Positions 41,495 to 51,267 of a stretch of DNA of 64,000 bases are shown piece by piece. The notes under the pieces were generated by a model. The model saw only the letters and a list, made by a program, of their open reading frames with translations. It did not search any database and had not been told where the DNA came from. Location of the stretch: contig BBYL01000024.1 of the NCBI GenBank assembly GCA_001570385.1, positions 62,001-126,000 of the forward strand, in the 5' to 3' direction. Position 1 is the first letter of the stretch. Every line of letters starts with the position of its first letter. This DNA comes from Microtetraspora glauca. Lineage in GTDB: Bacteria; Actinomycetota; Actinomycetes; Streptosporangiales; Streptosporangiaceae. A program made the translations under genes and the position numbers.

Positions 41495-43021
41495 GTGGCC
41501 GAGGCGCCGTCGATTACCGAGATCGAGACATACGGGGTCGAGCGCATCCCCGACGCCGACCGTACGGCCCGGCCGCTGGACCTGTTCCGGGTGGCGTTCG
41601 GCGGTGCGAACACCTTCGCCACATGCGTGCTGGGCGCGTTCCCCATCCTGTTCGGGCTGTCGTTCTGGCAGGGGGTCGCCGCGACGCTCCTCGGCCTCGT
41701 CGTGGGCGCGCTGCTCCTCGCGCCGCTCTCGGTCTTCGGACCGACGAACGGCACCAACAACGCGATCTCCTCCTCGGCACATCTCGGCGTGCACGGGCGG
41801 ATCGTCGGCTCCTTCCTGTCCCTGCTCACCGCCATCGCGTTCTTCTCGATCTCGGTGTGGTCCTCCGGTGACGCGCTCGTCGGCGGCGCCGCCCGGCTGG
41901 CCGGGCTGCCGGAGAACGAGCTGAGCTACGCCGCCGCCTACGCCGTGTTCGCGGCGCTCATCCTCACGGTCTGCGTGTACGGCTTCCGCTTCATGCTCTT
42001 CGTCAACAAGATCGCGGTAGCGGCGGCCTCGGCGCTGTTCATCCTCGGCGTCTTCGCGTTCGCCGGCGACTTCGACCCGTCGTACCCGGGCACGTTCGCC
42101 TCGACGGCGGACCCGATGTTCTGGCCGTCCTTCATCGGCGCGGCCCTGATCGTGTTGTCGAACCCGGTCTCGTTCGGCGCGTTCCTGGGGGACTGGTCCC
42201 GGTACATCCCGGCCTCGACGCCGCGCAAGCGGGTGATGATCGCCGCGTTCTGCAGCCAGATCGCGACCGTGCTGCCCTTCTTCTTCGGGCTGACCACCGC
42301 GTCGATCATCGCCACGAAGGCGGCGCCGTACCTGGACCCGGCGGCTCCGAACTACGTGGGCGGGCTGCTCGCGATCGCGCCCACGTGGTACTTCCTTCCC
42401 GTCTGCCTCATCGCCCTGATCGGCGGCATGTCCACCGGGACCACCTCGCTGTACGGCACGGGCCTCGACTTCGCCAGCGTCTTCCCGAAGTTCACGCGAG
42501 TGCGGGCCACGGTCTTCATCGGCACGCTGTCCATCATCTTCATCTTCATCGGCCGGTTCGCCGCGAACCTGACGGCCAGCATCTCGACGTTCGCCACCCT
42601 CATCATCACGTGCACCGCGCCCTGGATGGTGATCATGATTCTGGGTTACGTCACCCGGCGCGGCTGGTACGACCCGGAGGCGCTGCAGGTCTTCAACCGG
42701 CGTCAGCGCGGCGGCCGCTACTGGTTCACCCACGGCTGGAACTGGCGCGGCATCTCCGCGTGGCTGGTCGCGGCGCTCACCGCCGTGCTGTTCACCAACA
42801 TCCCCGGCCAGTTCGTCGGGCCGTTCGGCGAGATCGCGGGAGGCATCGACATCTCGCTGCCACTCGGCCTCGCGCTCGCCGCGCTCCTCTATCTCGGCCT
42901 GCTGTCCGCCTTCCCCGAGCCGCGCGCGGTGTACGGCCCGGCCGGCCCGCGCCTGGTGCGCGCGGCCGAGACCCCGGTGCCGCCTATCGTGGACGCCGAC
43001 AGGGTCCTCGCGGAGGCGTAG
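41495..43021 (+). CDS. NCS1-family nucleobase/allantoin-type permease
   Basis: A 508-residue twelve-helix symporter. The N-terminus has the family signature [20 protein letters not shown], and [20 protein letters not shown] and [17 protein letters not shown] are typical of the purine-cytosine permease branch. The C-terminal tail is hydrophilic. Known substrates of NCS1 are cytosine, purines, allantoin, hydantoins, uracil and thiamin; the substrate cannot be chosen here. GTG at 41495. It is the first gene of a likely permease-cyclase-ureohydrolase operon with gaps of about 45 and 41 nt. Confidence 0.94.
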   Translation: MAEAPSITEIETYGVERIPDADRTARPLDLFRVAFGGANTFATCVLGAFPILFGLSFWQGVAATLLGLVVGALLLAPLSVFGPTNGTNNAISSSAHLGVHGRIVGSFLSLLTAIAFFSISVWSSGDALVGGAARLAGLPENELSYAAAYAVFAALILTVCVYGFRFMLFVNKIAVAAASALFILGVFAFAGDFDPSYPGTFASTADPMFWPSFIGAALIVLSNPVSFGAFLGDWSRYIPASTPRKRVMIAAFCSQIATVLPFFFGLTTASIIATKAAPYLDPAAPNYVGGLLAIAPTWYFLPVCLIALIGGMSTGTTSLYGTGLDFASVFPKFTRVRATVFIGTLSIIFIFIGRFAANLTASISTFATLIITCTAPWMVIMILGYVTRRGWYDPEALQVFNRRQRGGRYWFTHGWNWRGISAWLVAALTAVLFTNIPGQFVGPFGEIAGGIDISLPLGLALAALLYLGLLSAFPEPRAVYGPAGPRLVRAAETPVPPIVDADRVLAEA

Positions 43022-43066
43022 GCCGTGCCCGGCCCATCAGGCCCTGCCGCGACCCAGGGGGACAGT

Positions 43067-43738
43067 GTGATCATCGATCTGTCGGTGCCCATCGTGACCG
43101 GGATGCCGGTCTATCCCGGCGATCCGGAGGTGGAGATCGGGCCCGCGCTCACCGTTGCGGCCGAGGGGGTCAACGTCCTCGGCCTGCACCTCGGGTCGCA
43201 GTCGGGCACCCACGTGGACGCGCCGTTCCACGTCGACGACGCGCTCCCCACACTCGACGACCTGCCGCTCGACCGTTTCCTCGGCCCGGCGTCGATCGCC
43301 GACGCTCGCGGGCTTCCGCCCCGCTCGCCCGTCCCGATCGAGGTCGTGGCCCGCGCGCTCCGGCCGGGGACGATCCTGCTGATCGCCACGGGATGGGCGT
43401 CCCGCTGGGGGAGCGAGGACTACCACGCCCATCCGTATCTCACCGAGGAGACGGCGGAGCTGATCATCCGGTCGGGGGTCCGCACGGTCGGGATCGACGC
43501 GCTGAGCGTCGACCCGACGCCCGCGGAGGATTTTCCCGCCCACCGCGTGCTGTGCGGCGCGCACGCCGTCATCGCCGAGAATCTGCGCCACCTCGACCGG
43601 CTCGTGGACCACCAGGCGGCGGGCCACGAGATCGAGGTCTCGCTGCTTCCGCTGCGCCTGCCCGGCGCGGACGGCGCGCCCGTGCGCGCCGTGGCCCGGG
43701 TGGGACCGCACCACAACCGCACGAACCCACCCGTGTGA
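43067..43738 (+). CDS. Cyclase-family (kynurenine formamidase-like) metal hydrolase
   Basis: A 223-residue protein of the PF04199 cyclase family. Its N-terminus [20 protein letters not shown] and the metal-binding motif [13 protein letters not shown] are intact, as is the later [17 protein letters not shown] segment. Members hydrolyse N-formylkynurenine, isatin or related amides and lactams. GTG 43067 has AGGGGG 5 nt upstream; GTG 43025 is longer but unsupported. It sits between a permease and a ureohydrolase, so it may open an amide or cyclic ureide imported by the permease. This is inference. Confidence 0.9.
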   Translation: MIIDLSVPIVTGMPVYPGDPEVEIGPALTVAAEGVNVLGLHLGSQSGTHVDAPFHVDDALPTLDDLPLDRFLGPASIADARGLPPRSPVPIEVVARALRPGTILLIATGWASRWGSEDYHAHPYLTEETAELIIRSGVRTVGIDALSVDPTPAEDFPAHRVLCGAHAVIAENLRHLDRLVDHQAAGHEIEVSLLPLRLPGADGAPVRAVARVGPHHNRTNPPV

Positions 43739-43779
43739 TCCGCGCGTGTGACCTGTCGATAGTGAAAGGACCGACCAGA

Positions 43780-44730
43780 ATGACCGAGCCTCGGGGGCCT
43801 GTCGACTCCTCCCGCGTTCCGCGTTTCGCCGGCCCGGCGACCTTCGCCCGGCTGCCCCGCCTAGACGAGGTGGGACGCGCCGACGTCGCGGTCGTGGGTG
43901 TGCCGTTCGACACCGGAGTCTCCTACCGTCCGGGCGCGCGGTTCGGCCCCTCGGCCGTCCGTGAGGCCAGCCGCCTGCTCCGGCCGTACCACCCGGGCCT
44001 GGACGTCTCGCCGTTCGCGACCCAGCAGGTCGCCGACGCCGGGGACATCGCGTGCAACCCGTTCAACATCAACGAGGCCGTGGAGACCATCGAGGAGGCC
44101 GCGTCCGGCCTGGCCGCGGACGGGACCCGGCTGGTCACGATCGGCGGCGACCACACCATCGCGCTGCCGCTGCTGCGCGCCGCCGCCCGGCTCCACGGGC
44201 CGGTCGCGCTGCTGCACTTCGACGCGCATCTGGACACCTGGGACACCTACTTCGGCGCCGAGTACACCCACGGCACGCCGTTCCGCCGCGCCGTGGAGGA
44301 GGGCATCCTCGACACCGAGGCGCTCAGCCACGTCGGCACCCGCGGTCCGCTGTACGCCAAGAAGGACCTCGACGACGACAGGCGGATGGGCTTCGGCGTG
44401 GTCACCAGCGCCGACGTCATGCGGCGCGGCGTGGACGAGGTGGTGGACGCTCTCCGTCAGCGCATCGGCGACCGGCCGCTCTATCTGTCGATCGACATCG
44501 ACGTGCTCGACCCGGCGCACGCGCCCGGCACCGGGACCCCCGAGGCGGGTGGCCTGACCAGCCGTGAGCTGCTGGAGATCCTGCGCGGCCTCGCGGGAAG
44601 CAACCTGATCGGCGCGGACGTCGTCGAGGTCGCCCCCGCGTACGACCACGCCGAGCTCACGTCGGTCGCGGCGTCCCACGTGGCGTACGACCTGGTCAGC
44701 CTGCTCGCTCTCAACGAGAAGCGGGCCTGA
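43780..44730 (+). CDS. speB: Agmatinase-family ureohydrolase
   Basis: Binuclear-manganese ureohydrolase of 316 residues. All metal ligands are visible: His125 (IGGDHTI), Asp148, His150 and Asp152 (HFDAHLDTW), and Asp239 and Asp241 ([20 protein letters not shown]). Agmatinase releases urea from agmatine to give putrescine. Relatives act on 4-guanidinobutyrate, guanidinopropionate or proclavaminate, so the gene symbol is provisional. ATG 43780 has AAAGGA 9 nt upstream. The downstream putrescine-type oxidase, dehydrogenase and polyamine importer favour agmatine or a related guanidino compound. Confidence 0.85.
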   Translation: MTEPRGPVDSSRVPRFAGPATFARLPRLDEVGRADVAVVGVPFDTGVSYRPGARFGPSAVREASRLLRPYHPGLDVSPFATQQVADAGDIACNPFNINEAVETIEEAASGLAADGTRLVTIGGDHTIALPLLRAAARLHGPVALLHFDAHLDTWDTYFGAEYTHGTPFRRAVEEGILDTEALSHVGTRGPLYAKKDLDDDRRMGFGVVTSADVMRRGVDEVVDALRQRIGDRPLYLSIDIDVLDPAHAPGTGTPEAGGLTSRELLEILRGLAGSNLIGADVVEVAPAYDHAELTSVAASHVAYDLVSLLALNEKRA

Positions 44731-44737
44731 GGCGAAA

Positions 44738-44759
44738 GATCACCGAATATGCGGTGATC
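44738..44759. terminator. Bidirectional hairpin between ureohydrolase and Lrp genes
   Basis: GATCACCG (44738-44745) and CGGTGATC (44752-44759) form a perfect 8-bp stem with a 6-nt AT-rich loop between two convergent stop codons. A second small stem (GGCGG-ctccGCC) follows. No T-tract, but the position supports termination from both sides. Confidence 0.6.
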
Positions 44760-44773
44760 ACGGCGGCTCCGCC

Positions 44774-45262
44774 CTAGCGGGTGCCCCAGGTGTACGTCTG
44801 CTTGTGGAGCTTGAGGTAGACGAACGTCTCGGTCGCCCGCACGGTGGGGATCGCCCTTATCTTTCCGAGGATCTCCAGCAGGTGGCTGTCGCCCTCGCAG
44901 ACCACCTCGACCATGATGTCGACGGATCCGGCGGTCAACACGACGTAGTCGATCTCCTCTATGGAGGAGAGCTCCTGCGCCACGATGTCGAGGTCGCCCT
45001 CGCACTTTATGCCGATCATGGCCTGGCGGGGGAAGCCGAGTGTGAGCGGGTCGGTCACGGCCACGATCTGCATGACGCCGAGGTCGAGCAGGCGTTGCAC
45101 GCGCTGCCGTACGGCCGCCTCGGACAACCCCACCGCCTTGCCGATGGCGGCGTACGGCTTGCGGCCGTCCATCTGGAGCTGCTCGACGATCTGCTTGGAG
45201 ATGTCGTCGAGCACCACCGGACCGGATTTGCCGGTCGCGCGTACCTTGGGTGGAGTCGTCAT
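44774..45262 (-). CDS. Lrp/AsnC-family transcriptional regulator
   Basis: A 162-residue regulator. An N-terminal HTH (LDDISKQIVEQLQMDGRKPY, AIGKAVGLSEAAVRQRVQRL) precedes a RAM ligand-binding domain (about 85-155) with DYVVLTAGSVDIMVEVVCEG. ATG 45262. It is divergent from the aldehyde dehydrogenase gene across a 223-nt region rich in palindromes, and probably controls itself and the dehydrogenase-transporter-oxidase operon in response to an amine or amino acid. Confidence 0.94.
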   Translation of the reverse strand: MTTPPKVRATGKSGPVVLDDISKQIVEQLQMDGRKPYAAIGKAVGLSEAAVRQRVQRLLDLGVMQIVAVTDPLTLGFPRQAMIGIKCEGDLDIVAQELSSIEEIDYVVLTAGSVDIMVEVVCEGDSHLLEILGKIRAIPTVRATETFVYLKLHKQTYTWGTR

Positions 45263-45300
45263 CCCGGGGGAGTTCCTCTCTCGGAGGGGCTGCGTCAGGC

Positions 45301-45421
45301 CGTAACGCGCCTGTGTTACGAGGCGGTTCCTGACATGTTGCCTTCCTGTTGTTACATGTTGTCAGTTCCGGCGCTTGTGTCAAGCGATTTCGTAGCGGTT
45401 TGGTATCTTCACCACGAAATC
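45301..45421. promoter_or_regulatory. Cluster of inverted and direct repeats between lrp-type gene and dehydrogenase
   Basis: Four elements are packed into about 120 nt: CGTAAC (45301-45306)/GTTACG (45315-45320); a direct repeat ACATGTTG at 45333 and 45354 (21 bp apart); the palindrome CGCTTG-tgt-CAAGCG (45372-45386); and GATTTCGT (45386-45393)/ACGAAATC (45414-45421). The region is AT-richer than its flanks. The multiplicity and helical phasing fit cooperative Lrp binding. Confidence 0.65.
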
Positions 45422-45485
45422 CCTTGTTATGGCCAAGTTATTCTGTCAGAGTCGCGACAACCAGCACACCTCCAGGAGGTCATAG

Positions 45486-46919
45486 GTGACCACCCGTCTG
45501 CAGAACTTCGTCAATGGGAAGTTCGTCGACGCCGTGAGCGGCCGTTTCTCCGATGTGATCGATCCCACAACGGGTGAGGTCTACGCGCAGGCCCCGATCT
45601 CGGGCCAGGAGGACGTCGACGCGGCCTACGCCGCCGCGACCGCCGCTTTCGAGACCTGGGGTCAGACCACGCCCGCGGAGCGCTCCGCCCTGCTGCTGAA
45701 GATCGCCGACGCGATCGAGGCGCGGGCCGACGAGATCAACGAGGCCGAGTGCCGCAACACCGGCAAGCCGCGCGCCCGGATGGCGGAAGACGAGACGCCC
45801 GTCGCGGCGGACCACTTCCGCTTCTTCGCCGGTGCCGCCCGGACGCTGGAGGGCCCCACCGCCGGTGAGTTCCTCGCCGACCACACCTCAATGATCCGGC
45901 ATGAGCCGATCGGTGTCATCGGTCAGGTCACCCCGTGGAACTATCCCATGATGATGGCGGTCTGGAAGATCGCACCGGCGCTGGCCGCCGGGAACACCAT
46001 CGTCCTCAAGCCGTCGGACACCACTCCGGTCTCCACGGTGAAGCTCGCCGAGATCATCGGTGACGTCCTCCCCGCCGGCGTCTTCAACGTCGTCACCGGC
46101 GACCGGGAGACGGGCGGCCTCGTGGTGAGCCACCCCGACGCGTCGATGGTCGCGATCACCGGCTCCGTCGGCGCGGGCATGGCGGTCGCCAGGTCGGCGG
46201 CCGAGGACCTCAAGCGTGTCCACCTGGAGCTCGGTGGCAAGGCCCCGGTCGTGGTGTTCGAGGACGTCAAGGACATCAAGGCCGTCGCGGAGGCGATCGC
46301 GGGAGCCGGTCTCTACAACGCCGGCCAGGACTGCACCGCCGCCTGCCGTGTGCTGGTGCAGGAGAGCATCCACGACGAGTTCGCCGCCGCGCTGGCCGAG
46401 GCCGCGGCCGCCACGCGGATGGGCGGTCTCGACGACGAGGAGGCCTACTTCGGCCCCCTCAACAACGCGAACCAGCTCGAGCGCGTCTCGTCGTTCTTCG
46501 AGCGGCTGCCCGAGCACGCCACCGTGCTGACCGGCGGCCACCGCGTCGGCGAGAAGGGCTACTTCTTCGCGCCGACCGTCGTGGACGGCCTCCAGCAGGA
46601 CGACGAGATGGTGCAGAACGAGGTCTTCGGCCCCGTCATGACCGTCCAGACGTTCAGCGACGAGGCGGACGCCCTGGCCAAGGCCAACGGCGTCAAGTAC
46701 GGCCTGTCGGGTTCGGTGTGGACCACCGACCACGGCCGCGCGATGCGGATGTCCAAGCGCCTCGACTTCGGCGTGGTCTGGGTCAACACCCACATCCCGT
46801 TCGTGTCGGAGATGCCGCACGGCGGCTTCAAGCACTCGGGCTACGGCAAGGACCTTTCGGTCTTCGGACTGCACGACTACACGCGCGTCAAGCACGTGAT
46901 GCACTACATCGGCGAATAG
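45486..46919 (+). CDS. Aldehyde dehydrogenase, 4-aminobutyraldehyde type
   Basis: NAD(P)-dependent dehydrogenase of 477 residues, expected to oxidise 4-aminobutyraldehyde (from putrescine) to GABA. Catalytic Cys283 (AGQDCTAACRV) and general base Glu248 (HLELGGKAPVV) are intact; TPWNYPMMMAVWKIAPALAA is the cofactor-binding stretch. N-terminal MTTRLQNFVNGKFVDAVSGR is typical of the PatD/YdcW branch. GTG 45486 preceded by AGGAGG. It leads the operon with the polyamine importer, so substrate uptake and oxidation are co-regulated. Confidence 0.93.
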   Translation: MTTRLQNFVNGKFVDAVSGRFSDVIDPTTGEVYAQAPISGQEDVDAAYAAATAAFETWGQTTPAERSALLLKIADAIEARADEINEAECRNTGKPRARMAEDETPVAADHFRFFAGAARTLEGPTAGEFLADHTSMIRHEPIGVIGQVTPWNYPMMMAVWKIAPALAAGNTIVLKPSDTTPVSTVKLAEIIGDVLPAGVFNVVTGDRETGGLVVSHPDASMVAITGSVGAGMAVARSAAEDLKRVHLELGGKAPVVVFEDVKDIKAVAEAIAGAGLYNAGQDCTAACRVLVQESIHDEFAAALAEAAAATRMGGLDDEEAYFGPLNNANQLERVSSFFERLPEHATVLTGGHRVGEKGYFFAPTVVDGLQQDDEMVQNEVFGPVMTVQTFSDEADALAKANGVKYGLSGSVWTTDHGRAMRMSKRLDFGVVWVNTHIPFVSEMPHGGFKHSGYGKDLSVFGLHDYTRVKHVMHYIGE

Positions 46920-46967
46920 GTCGGTCGGCACAGCCGTACGGCCTCCTGAAAGAGGGATATGCCTGGA

Positions 46968-48110
46968 ATGACAGAGATCCAGGCGGGTACGGGGGCAGCC
47001 GGTGTGGCTGCCTCCGACCAGGTGCCCGCCATCGAACTCGACGAGGTCGTCAAGGAGTACGTCTCACACGGTGAGGTCGTACAGGCCGTCAAGGGCGTCA
47101 GCCTGGCCATCGGCGAAGGCGAGTTCTTCTCCCTTCTCGGCCCGTCAGGGTGCGGCAAGACCACCTCGATGCGCATGATCGCGGGCTTCGAGGAGCCCAC
47201 CCGCGGCGTGGTCAGGCTCCACGGGCAGGACGTCACGAACGTCCCCCCGAACAAGCGCGACATCAACATGGTGTTCCAGTCCTACGCGCTCTTCCCCCAC
47301 ATGAACGTGTGGGACAACGTGGCGTTCGGGCTCAAGCGCAAGAAGATCCCCGACGGTGAGATCAGGCAGCGCGTCGGTGAGATGCTCGAGATCGTCGACC
47401 TGGTCGGCCGGGAGAAGCGGCGCCCCCGCGAGATGTCCGGCGGCCAGCAGCAGCGCGTCGCCCTCGCCCGCGCCCTGGTCAACCGGCCGCGCGCGCTCCT
47501 GCTGGACGAACCCCTCGGAGCGCTCGACCTCAAGCTCCGCCAGCACATGCAGATCGAGCTCAAGCGCATCCAGCGCGAGGTCGGCATCACGTTCGTCTAC
47601 GTGACGCACGACCAGAGCGAGGCGCTCACGATGAGCGACCGCATCGCCGTCATGAACGACGGTCTCGTGGAACAACTCGCCGGCCCCCGGGAGATCTACG
47701 AGCGGCCCGCGACCAAGTTCGTCGCGGGATTCATCGGGACGTCCAACCTGCTCGGCGGTGTCGTGCGTGCGGTGAACGGTGCCTCCGCCGTGCTCGCACT
47801 CGGGCCCTCCGACCGTGTCGTCGTGCCGGTCCAGGGCGCCGTCGCCGAGGGGGACACGGTCGAACTGACCGTGCGTCCGGAGAAGATCACCATCTCGACC
47901 GAGCAGCCCGGCGGTGACCTTAGCATGGTGGAGGGAACGGTCTCCGAGGTGGTCTACCTCGGCACCTACAACAGTTACGCGGTCGCCCTCGCCGGCGGCG
48001 CGGAGATCACCGTCTTCCAGCAGAACGCGCACGACAGCACCACCACGGCTGAGCGAGGCGACACGGTCTGGCTGTCCTGGCAGCCGCAGCACTCCTACGC
48101 GCTGCAGTAA
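46968..48110 (+). CDS. Polyamine-type ABC transporter ATP-binding protein (PotA-like)
   Basis: Importer ATPase of about 380 residues: Walker [17 protein letters not shown], signature [15 protein letters not shown], Walker [12 protein letters not shown], and a C-terminal TOBE regulatory domain (about 285-375). Starts are ATG 46968, 11 nt after AGAGGG, or ATG 46959, only 2 nt after it. It is followed by the binding protein and two permeases, giving a complete spermidine/putrescine-type importer. The expected substrate is putrescine or a related amine. Confidence 0.94.
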   Translation: MTEIQAGTGAAGVAASDQVPAIELDEVVKEYVSHGEVVQAVKGVSLAIGEGEFFSLLGPSGCGKTTSMRMIAGFEEPTRGVVRLHGQDVTNVPPNKRDINMVFQSYALFPHMNVWDNVAFGLKRKKIPDGEIRQRVGEMLEIVDLVGREKRRPREMSGGQQQRVALARALVNRPRALLLDEPLGALDLKLRQHMQIELKRIQREVGITFVYVTHDQSEALTMSDRIAVMNDGLVEQLAGPREIYERPATKFVAGFIGTSNLLGGVVRAVNGASAVLALGPSDRVVVPVQGAVAEGDTVELTVRPEKITISTEQPGGDLSMVEGTVSEVVYLGTYNSYAVALAGGAEITVFQQNAHDSTTTAERGDTVWLSWQPQHSYALQ

Positions 48111-48137
48111 CACTCTCGAAACGGGAGCACGAACCCC

Positions 48138-49397
48138 ATGAGTAACCCCTCAATGCAGGACCCCTCGTTCCTCCGTGGTCTGACCCAGCCCCGTCTCGGC
48201 CGCCGCGACGCCTTTCGCGTGGCCGGGCTCTCCGCGGCCGGGCTCGCTCTCGCCGCCTGCGGGGTGAAGGGGAAGGGCGTGGCCCGGCCGACGACCTCCG
48301 CGCAGGCACAGTCCGAGGTGGAGAAGTACTGGGCGGACAAGGTCAAGAACGGCCACGTCGACTTCGCCAACTGGCCGCTCTACATGGACCCCAAGCAGCC
48401 GGAGCTGAAGAAGTTCACCAAGCAGACCGGGATCACGGTGACCTACAAGGAGGTCATCCAGGAGACCCCGAGCTGGTTCGCCAAGATCCAGCCGCAGCTC
48501 GCGGCGGGGCAGTCCATCGACTACGACCTGATGGTGGTCACCAACAGCATCCAGCTCACCCAGCTGATCAAGCTGGGCTACCTGGTCCCGCTCGACCACT
48601 CCAAGATGCCGAACTTCACCAAGAACGTCGGCGAGCGCTACAAGAACGAGGCCTTCGACCCGGGCAACGTCTACACCGTCCCGTGGGCCTCCGGCATGAC
48701 GGGCATCGCCTACAACCCGAAGTACATCGACACGCCGCCCACGAGCTACGCGGCGCTGTGGGACCCCAAGTACAAGGGCAAGGTCGGCATGATGTCGGAC
48801 TCCCAGGAGATCGCCAACTTCGCGATGTTCCTGCTCGGCATCGACCCGGAGAAGTCGACCCCGGCCGACTGGGACAAGGCGGCGGCCAAGCTCAGAGAGC
48901 AGCGCGACTCCGGAATCGTCCGGAAATATTACGATCAGTCGTACATTGATCCGCTGGCCAAGGGCGACATCTGGCTCTGCCAGGCATGGTCGGGCGACGT
49001 CTTCCAGAAGAACCTCTCCGACGGCACGGACCTGAAGTTCGTGATCCCCGAGGAGGGCGCCACCATCTGGACCGACAACTTCATGATCCCGAAGACGGCC
49101 GCCAACCCGGTCGACGCGATCACGCTGATCGACTTCTTCTACGAGCCGGTCAACGCGGCCAGCCTGGCGGAGTACATCAACTACGTCCCGCCGGTCCCCA
49201 CGGCCAAGGAGTTCATCCTCGCCGACGCGGCCAAGGCCTCCGGTGACGACAAGAAGACGCTCGAAATGATCGCCGAGAGCCCGCTGGTCTTCCCGAGCCC
49301 CGAGGTGTACAGCAAGCTGCGCACCTACCGGACGCTCGCGGACGCCACCGAGCAGAAGCAGTTCGAGAGCACCTTCCAGCCGATCACCACGTCATGA
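48138..49397 (+). CDS. Polyamine-type ABC transporter substrate-binding lipoprotein (PotD-like)
   Basis: Extracytoplasmic receptor of 419 residues with a twin-arginine-like signal (GRRDAFRVAG, Arg22-Arg23) ending in a lipobox LALAAC (Cys41); both Tat export and lipidation are suggested. The mature domain has the PotD-like strand DFANWPLYMD, the hinge YDLMVVTN and the ligand-region YTVPWASGMTGIAYNP. ATG 48138. It is the solute receptor of the importer, encoded between the ATPase and the permeases. Confidence 0.94.
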   Translation: MSNPSMQDPSFLRGLTQPRLGRRDAFRVAGLSAAGLALAACGVKGKGVARPTTSAQAQSEVEKYWADKVKNGHVDFANWPLYMDPKQPELKKFTKQTGITVTYKEVIQETPSWFAKIQPQLAAGQSIDYDLMVVTNSIQLTQLIKLGYLVPLDHSKMPNFTKNVGERYKNEAFDPGNVYTVPWASGMTGIAYNPKYIDTPPTSYAALWDPKYKGKVGMMSDSQEIANFAMFLLGIDPEKSTPADWDKAAAKLREQRDSGIVRKYYDQSYIDPLAKGDIWLCQAWSGDVFQKNLSDGTDLKFVIPEEGATIWTDNFMIPKTAANPVDAITLIDFFYEPVNAASLAEYINYVPPVPTAKEFILADAAKASGDDKKTLEMIAESPLVFPSPEVYSKLRTYRTLADATEQKQFESTFQPITTS

Positions 49398-49473
49398 ACG
49401 AGCGAAGCGAGAGAATCGATATGCACTGCGCCTCCTGCTCGTGCGGCTCCGAGCCGCTAGGCGAGGAGGCGTC

Positions 49474-50337
49474 ATGAGCAGGGTGAGGGCGGCGCTGACG
49501 CCGTACGCGCTCATCTTCCCCGGCGGTGTCTGGCTCGCGATCTTCTTCGTGGTTCCGACGGTCGTCATGCTGTCGTTGTCGCTCCAGTCCGGCAACGTCG
49601 CCGACGGGTTCGTCTTCACCTGGAACTGGCAGTCGTACGTCGACGGGCTGACGAACTACCACGACCAGATCATCCGCTCGCTGGTCTACGGCCTGGCCGC
49701 GACCGTGATCCAGATCATCATCGGCTTCCCCGTGGCGTACTGGATCGCGTTCAAGGGCGGCAGGCACAAGTCGATCTACCTGTTCCTCCTGCTGCTGCCG
49801 TTCCTCGTGTCGTTCGTGCTGCGGACGATCTCGTGGCAGTTCCTCCTTTCGGACAACGGCATGCTGCTCGGCCCGCTGAAGAACATCGGGTTGCTGCCGG
49901 ACGACTTCCGCATCCTGGCCACGCCGTACGCCGTGATCGGCGGACTCGCGTACAACTTCCTGCCGTTCATGGTGCTGCCGATGTACGTGGCGCTGGAGCG
50001 CATCGACCCGCGGGTGCTGGAAGCGGCCAACGACCTGTACGCCGGCAAGTTCCAGACGTTCCTCCGCGTGGTGCTGCCGCTGTCACTGCCCGGCGTGTTC
50101 GCCGGGGTGCTGATGACGTTCGTGCCGGCCAGCTCGGACTACGTCAACGCGTCCGTGCTGGGCGGCACGAGCACCACGATGATCGGCAACGTCATCCAGA
50201 ACCAGTACCTCGTCACCCAGGACTATCCGACGGCGTCGGCGTTGTCCTTCACGCTGATGGCGCTGCTGCTGCTCGGCATCTTCGCCTACGCGAAGGCCCT
50301 CGGCACGGAGGACGTGCTGGAGGTGGCGGCGCGATGA
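49474..50337 (+). CDS. Polyamine-type ABC transporter permease (PotB-like)
   Basis: Inner-membrane permease of 287 residues and six TM helices (YALIFPGGVWLAIFFVVPTV at the start). The coupling motif is EAANDLYAGKFQTFLRVVLP. ATG 49474 has GAGGAGG 4 nt upstream; GTG 49441 is open but unsupported. The gap before it contains GAACGAGCGAAGCGAGAGAA, a purine-rich stretch of a kind I recall as dispersed in actinomycete genomes. Its stop overlaps the next permease (ATGA). Confidence 0.93.
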   Translation: MSRVRAALTPYALIFPGGVWLAIFFVVPTVVMLSLSLQSGNVADGFVFTWNWQSYVDGLTNYHDQIIRSLVYGLAATVIQIIIGFPVAYWIAFKGGRHKSIYLFLLLLPFLVSFVLRTISWQFLLSDNGMLLGPLKNIGLLPDDFRILATPYAVIGGLAYNFLPFMVLPMYVALERIDPRVLEAANDLYAGKFQTFLRVVLPLSLPGVFAGVLMTFVPASSDYVNASVLGGTSTTMIGNVIQNQYLVTQDYPTASALSFTLMALLLLGIFAYAKALGTEDVLEVAAR

Positions 50338-51113
50338 AGATCTTCCGTGGCCGCGGGCTGCAGATCTACACCTGGCTCGTCATCGCCTGGCTGGTCGTCC
50401 CGATCGCGGTGATGGTCCTCTTCGGGTTCAACGACACCAAGGGCCGGTACAACACCGCGTTCCAGGGCTTCACCCTCAAGTGGTACGGCAAGCTCTTCGA
50501 GATCGGCGACCTCACCGAGGCGCTGGTGAACTCGCTGCTCATCGCCGTGCTGACGATGGTGATCGCGGGTGTGCTCGGATCGCTCATCGGTCTGGCGCTC
50601 GGCCGCTACCGCTTCCGCGGGGCCGGCGCGATGAACGTCATGATGTTCGCGGCCATCTCCTGCGCCGAGATCGTGATGGGCGCGTCCCTGCTCTCGCTGT
50701 TCGTCACCCTCGCCGTCCCACTCGGTTTCTGGACGATCGTGATCTCCCATGTGATGTTCTCGATCTCGTTCGTGGCCATCACGGTCCGGGCGCGCGTGAT
50801 GACGCTGGACGCCTCGCTGGAGGAGGCGGCCAGGGACCTCGGCGCGGGCACCTGGACGACGTTCCGGCTGGTGACGCTGCCGATGATCTTCCCGGGTGTG
50901 ATGGCCGGGTCGATGCTGGCGTTCGCGCTGTCCATCGACGACTTCGTCATCACCAACTTCAACTCGGGCGGCACGGTGACGTTCCCGCTGTGGATCTGGG
51001 GCGCGACCCGCGTGGGCATCCCGCCCCAGGTCAACGTGATGGGCACGCTGATCTTCGCGGTCGGCCTGCTGATCGCCGTGGGCAACGCGGTCGTCGCACG
51101 CCGCCGCCGATAG
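50334..51113 (+). CDS. Polyamine-type ABC transporter permease (PotC-like)
   Basis: Second permease of the importer, 259 residues and six TM helices, with the EAA motif EEAARDLGAGTWTTFRLVTL. The ATG at 50334 overlaps the PotB-like stop, so translation is coupled. An alternative upstream reading lies out of frame inside the first permease and was rejected. It ends the transporter set and is followed by a strong terminator hairpin. Confidence 0.94.
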   Translation: MKIFRGRGLQIYTWLVIAWLVVPIAVMVLFGFNDTKGRYNTAFQGFTLKWYGKLFEIGDLTEALVNSLLIAVLTMVIAGVLGSLIGLALGRYRFRGAGAMNVMMFAAISCAEIVMGASLLSLFVTLAVPLGFWTIVISHVMFSISFVAITVRARVMTLDASLEEAARDLGAGTWTTFRLVTLPMIFPGVMAGSMLAFALSIDDFVITNFNSGGTVTFPLWIWGATRVGIPPQVNVMGTLIFAVGLLIAVGNAVVARRRR

Positions 51114-51120
51114 CCCGACC

Positions 51121-51152
51121 GGAACCCCCTCGCCGCGCGGCGAGGGGGTTCC
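51121..51152 (+). terminator. Perfect 14-bp hairpin after the polyamine transporter
   Basis: GGAACCCCCTCGCC (51121-51134), loop GCGC, and GGCGAGGGGGTTCC (51139-51152) form a perfect stem 7 nt after the permease stop. There is no T-tract, as in many high-GC actinobacterial terminators. It separates the transporter genes from the oxidase. Confidence 0.8.
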
Positions 51153-51267
51153 GCCGCATCCGCACTCAGGGAGAGGTGAGATCAGAGCGAGGGGGAACCC
51201 GCGCGCGATCGGCCGTACACGGGATCGCGCAACCAATCAACTGAACAAAACGTAGGGAAGTGGAATT

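Noticed and set aside
42385-43779. Open reading frame upstream and in frame with the ureohydrolase, apparently making a 781-residue protein
   Set aside because: The added part is Arg/His/Pro-rich, overlaps the real NCS1 and cyclase genes in another frame, and has no domain. The ATG at 43780 has a good ribosome-binding site.
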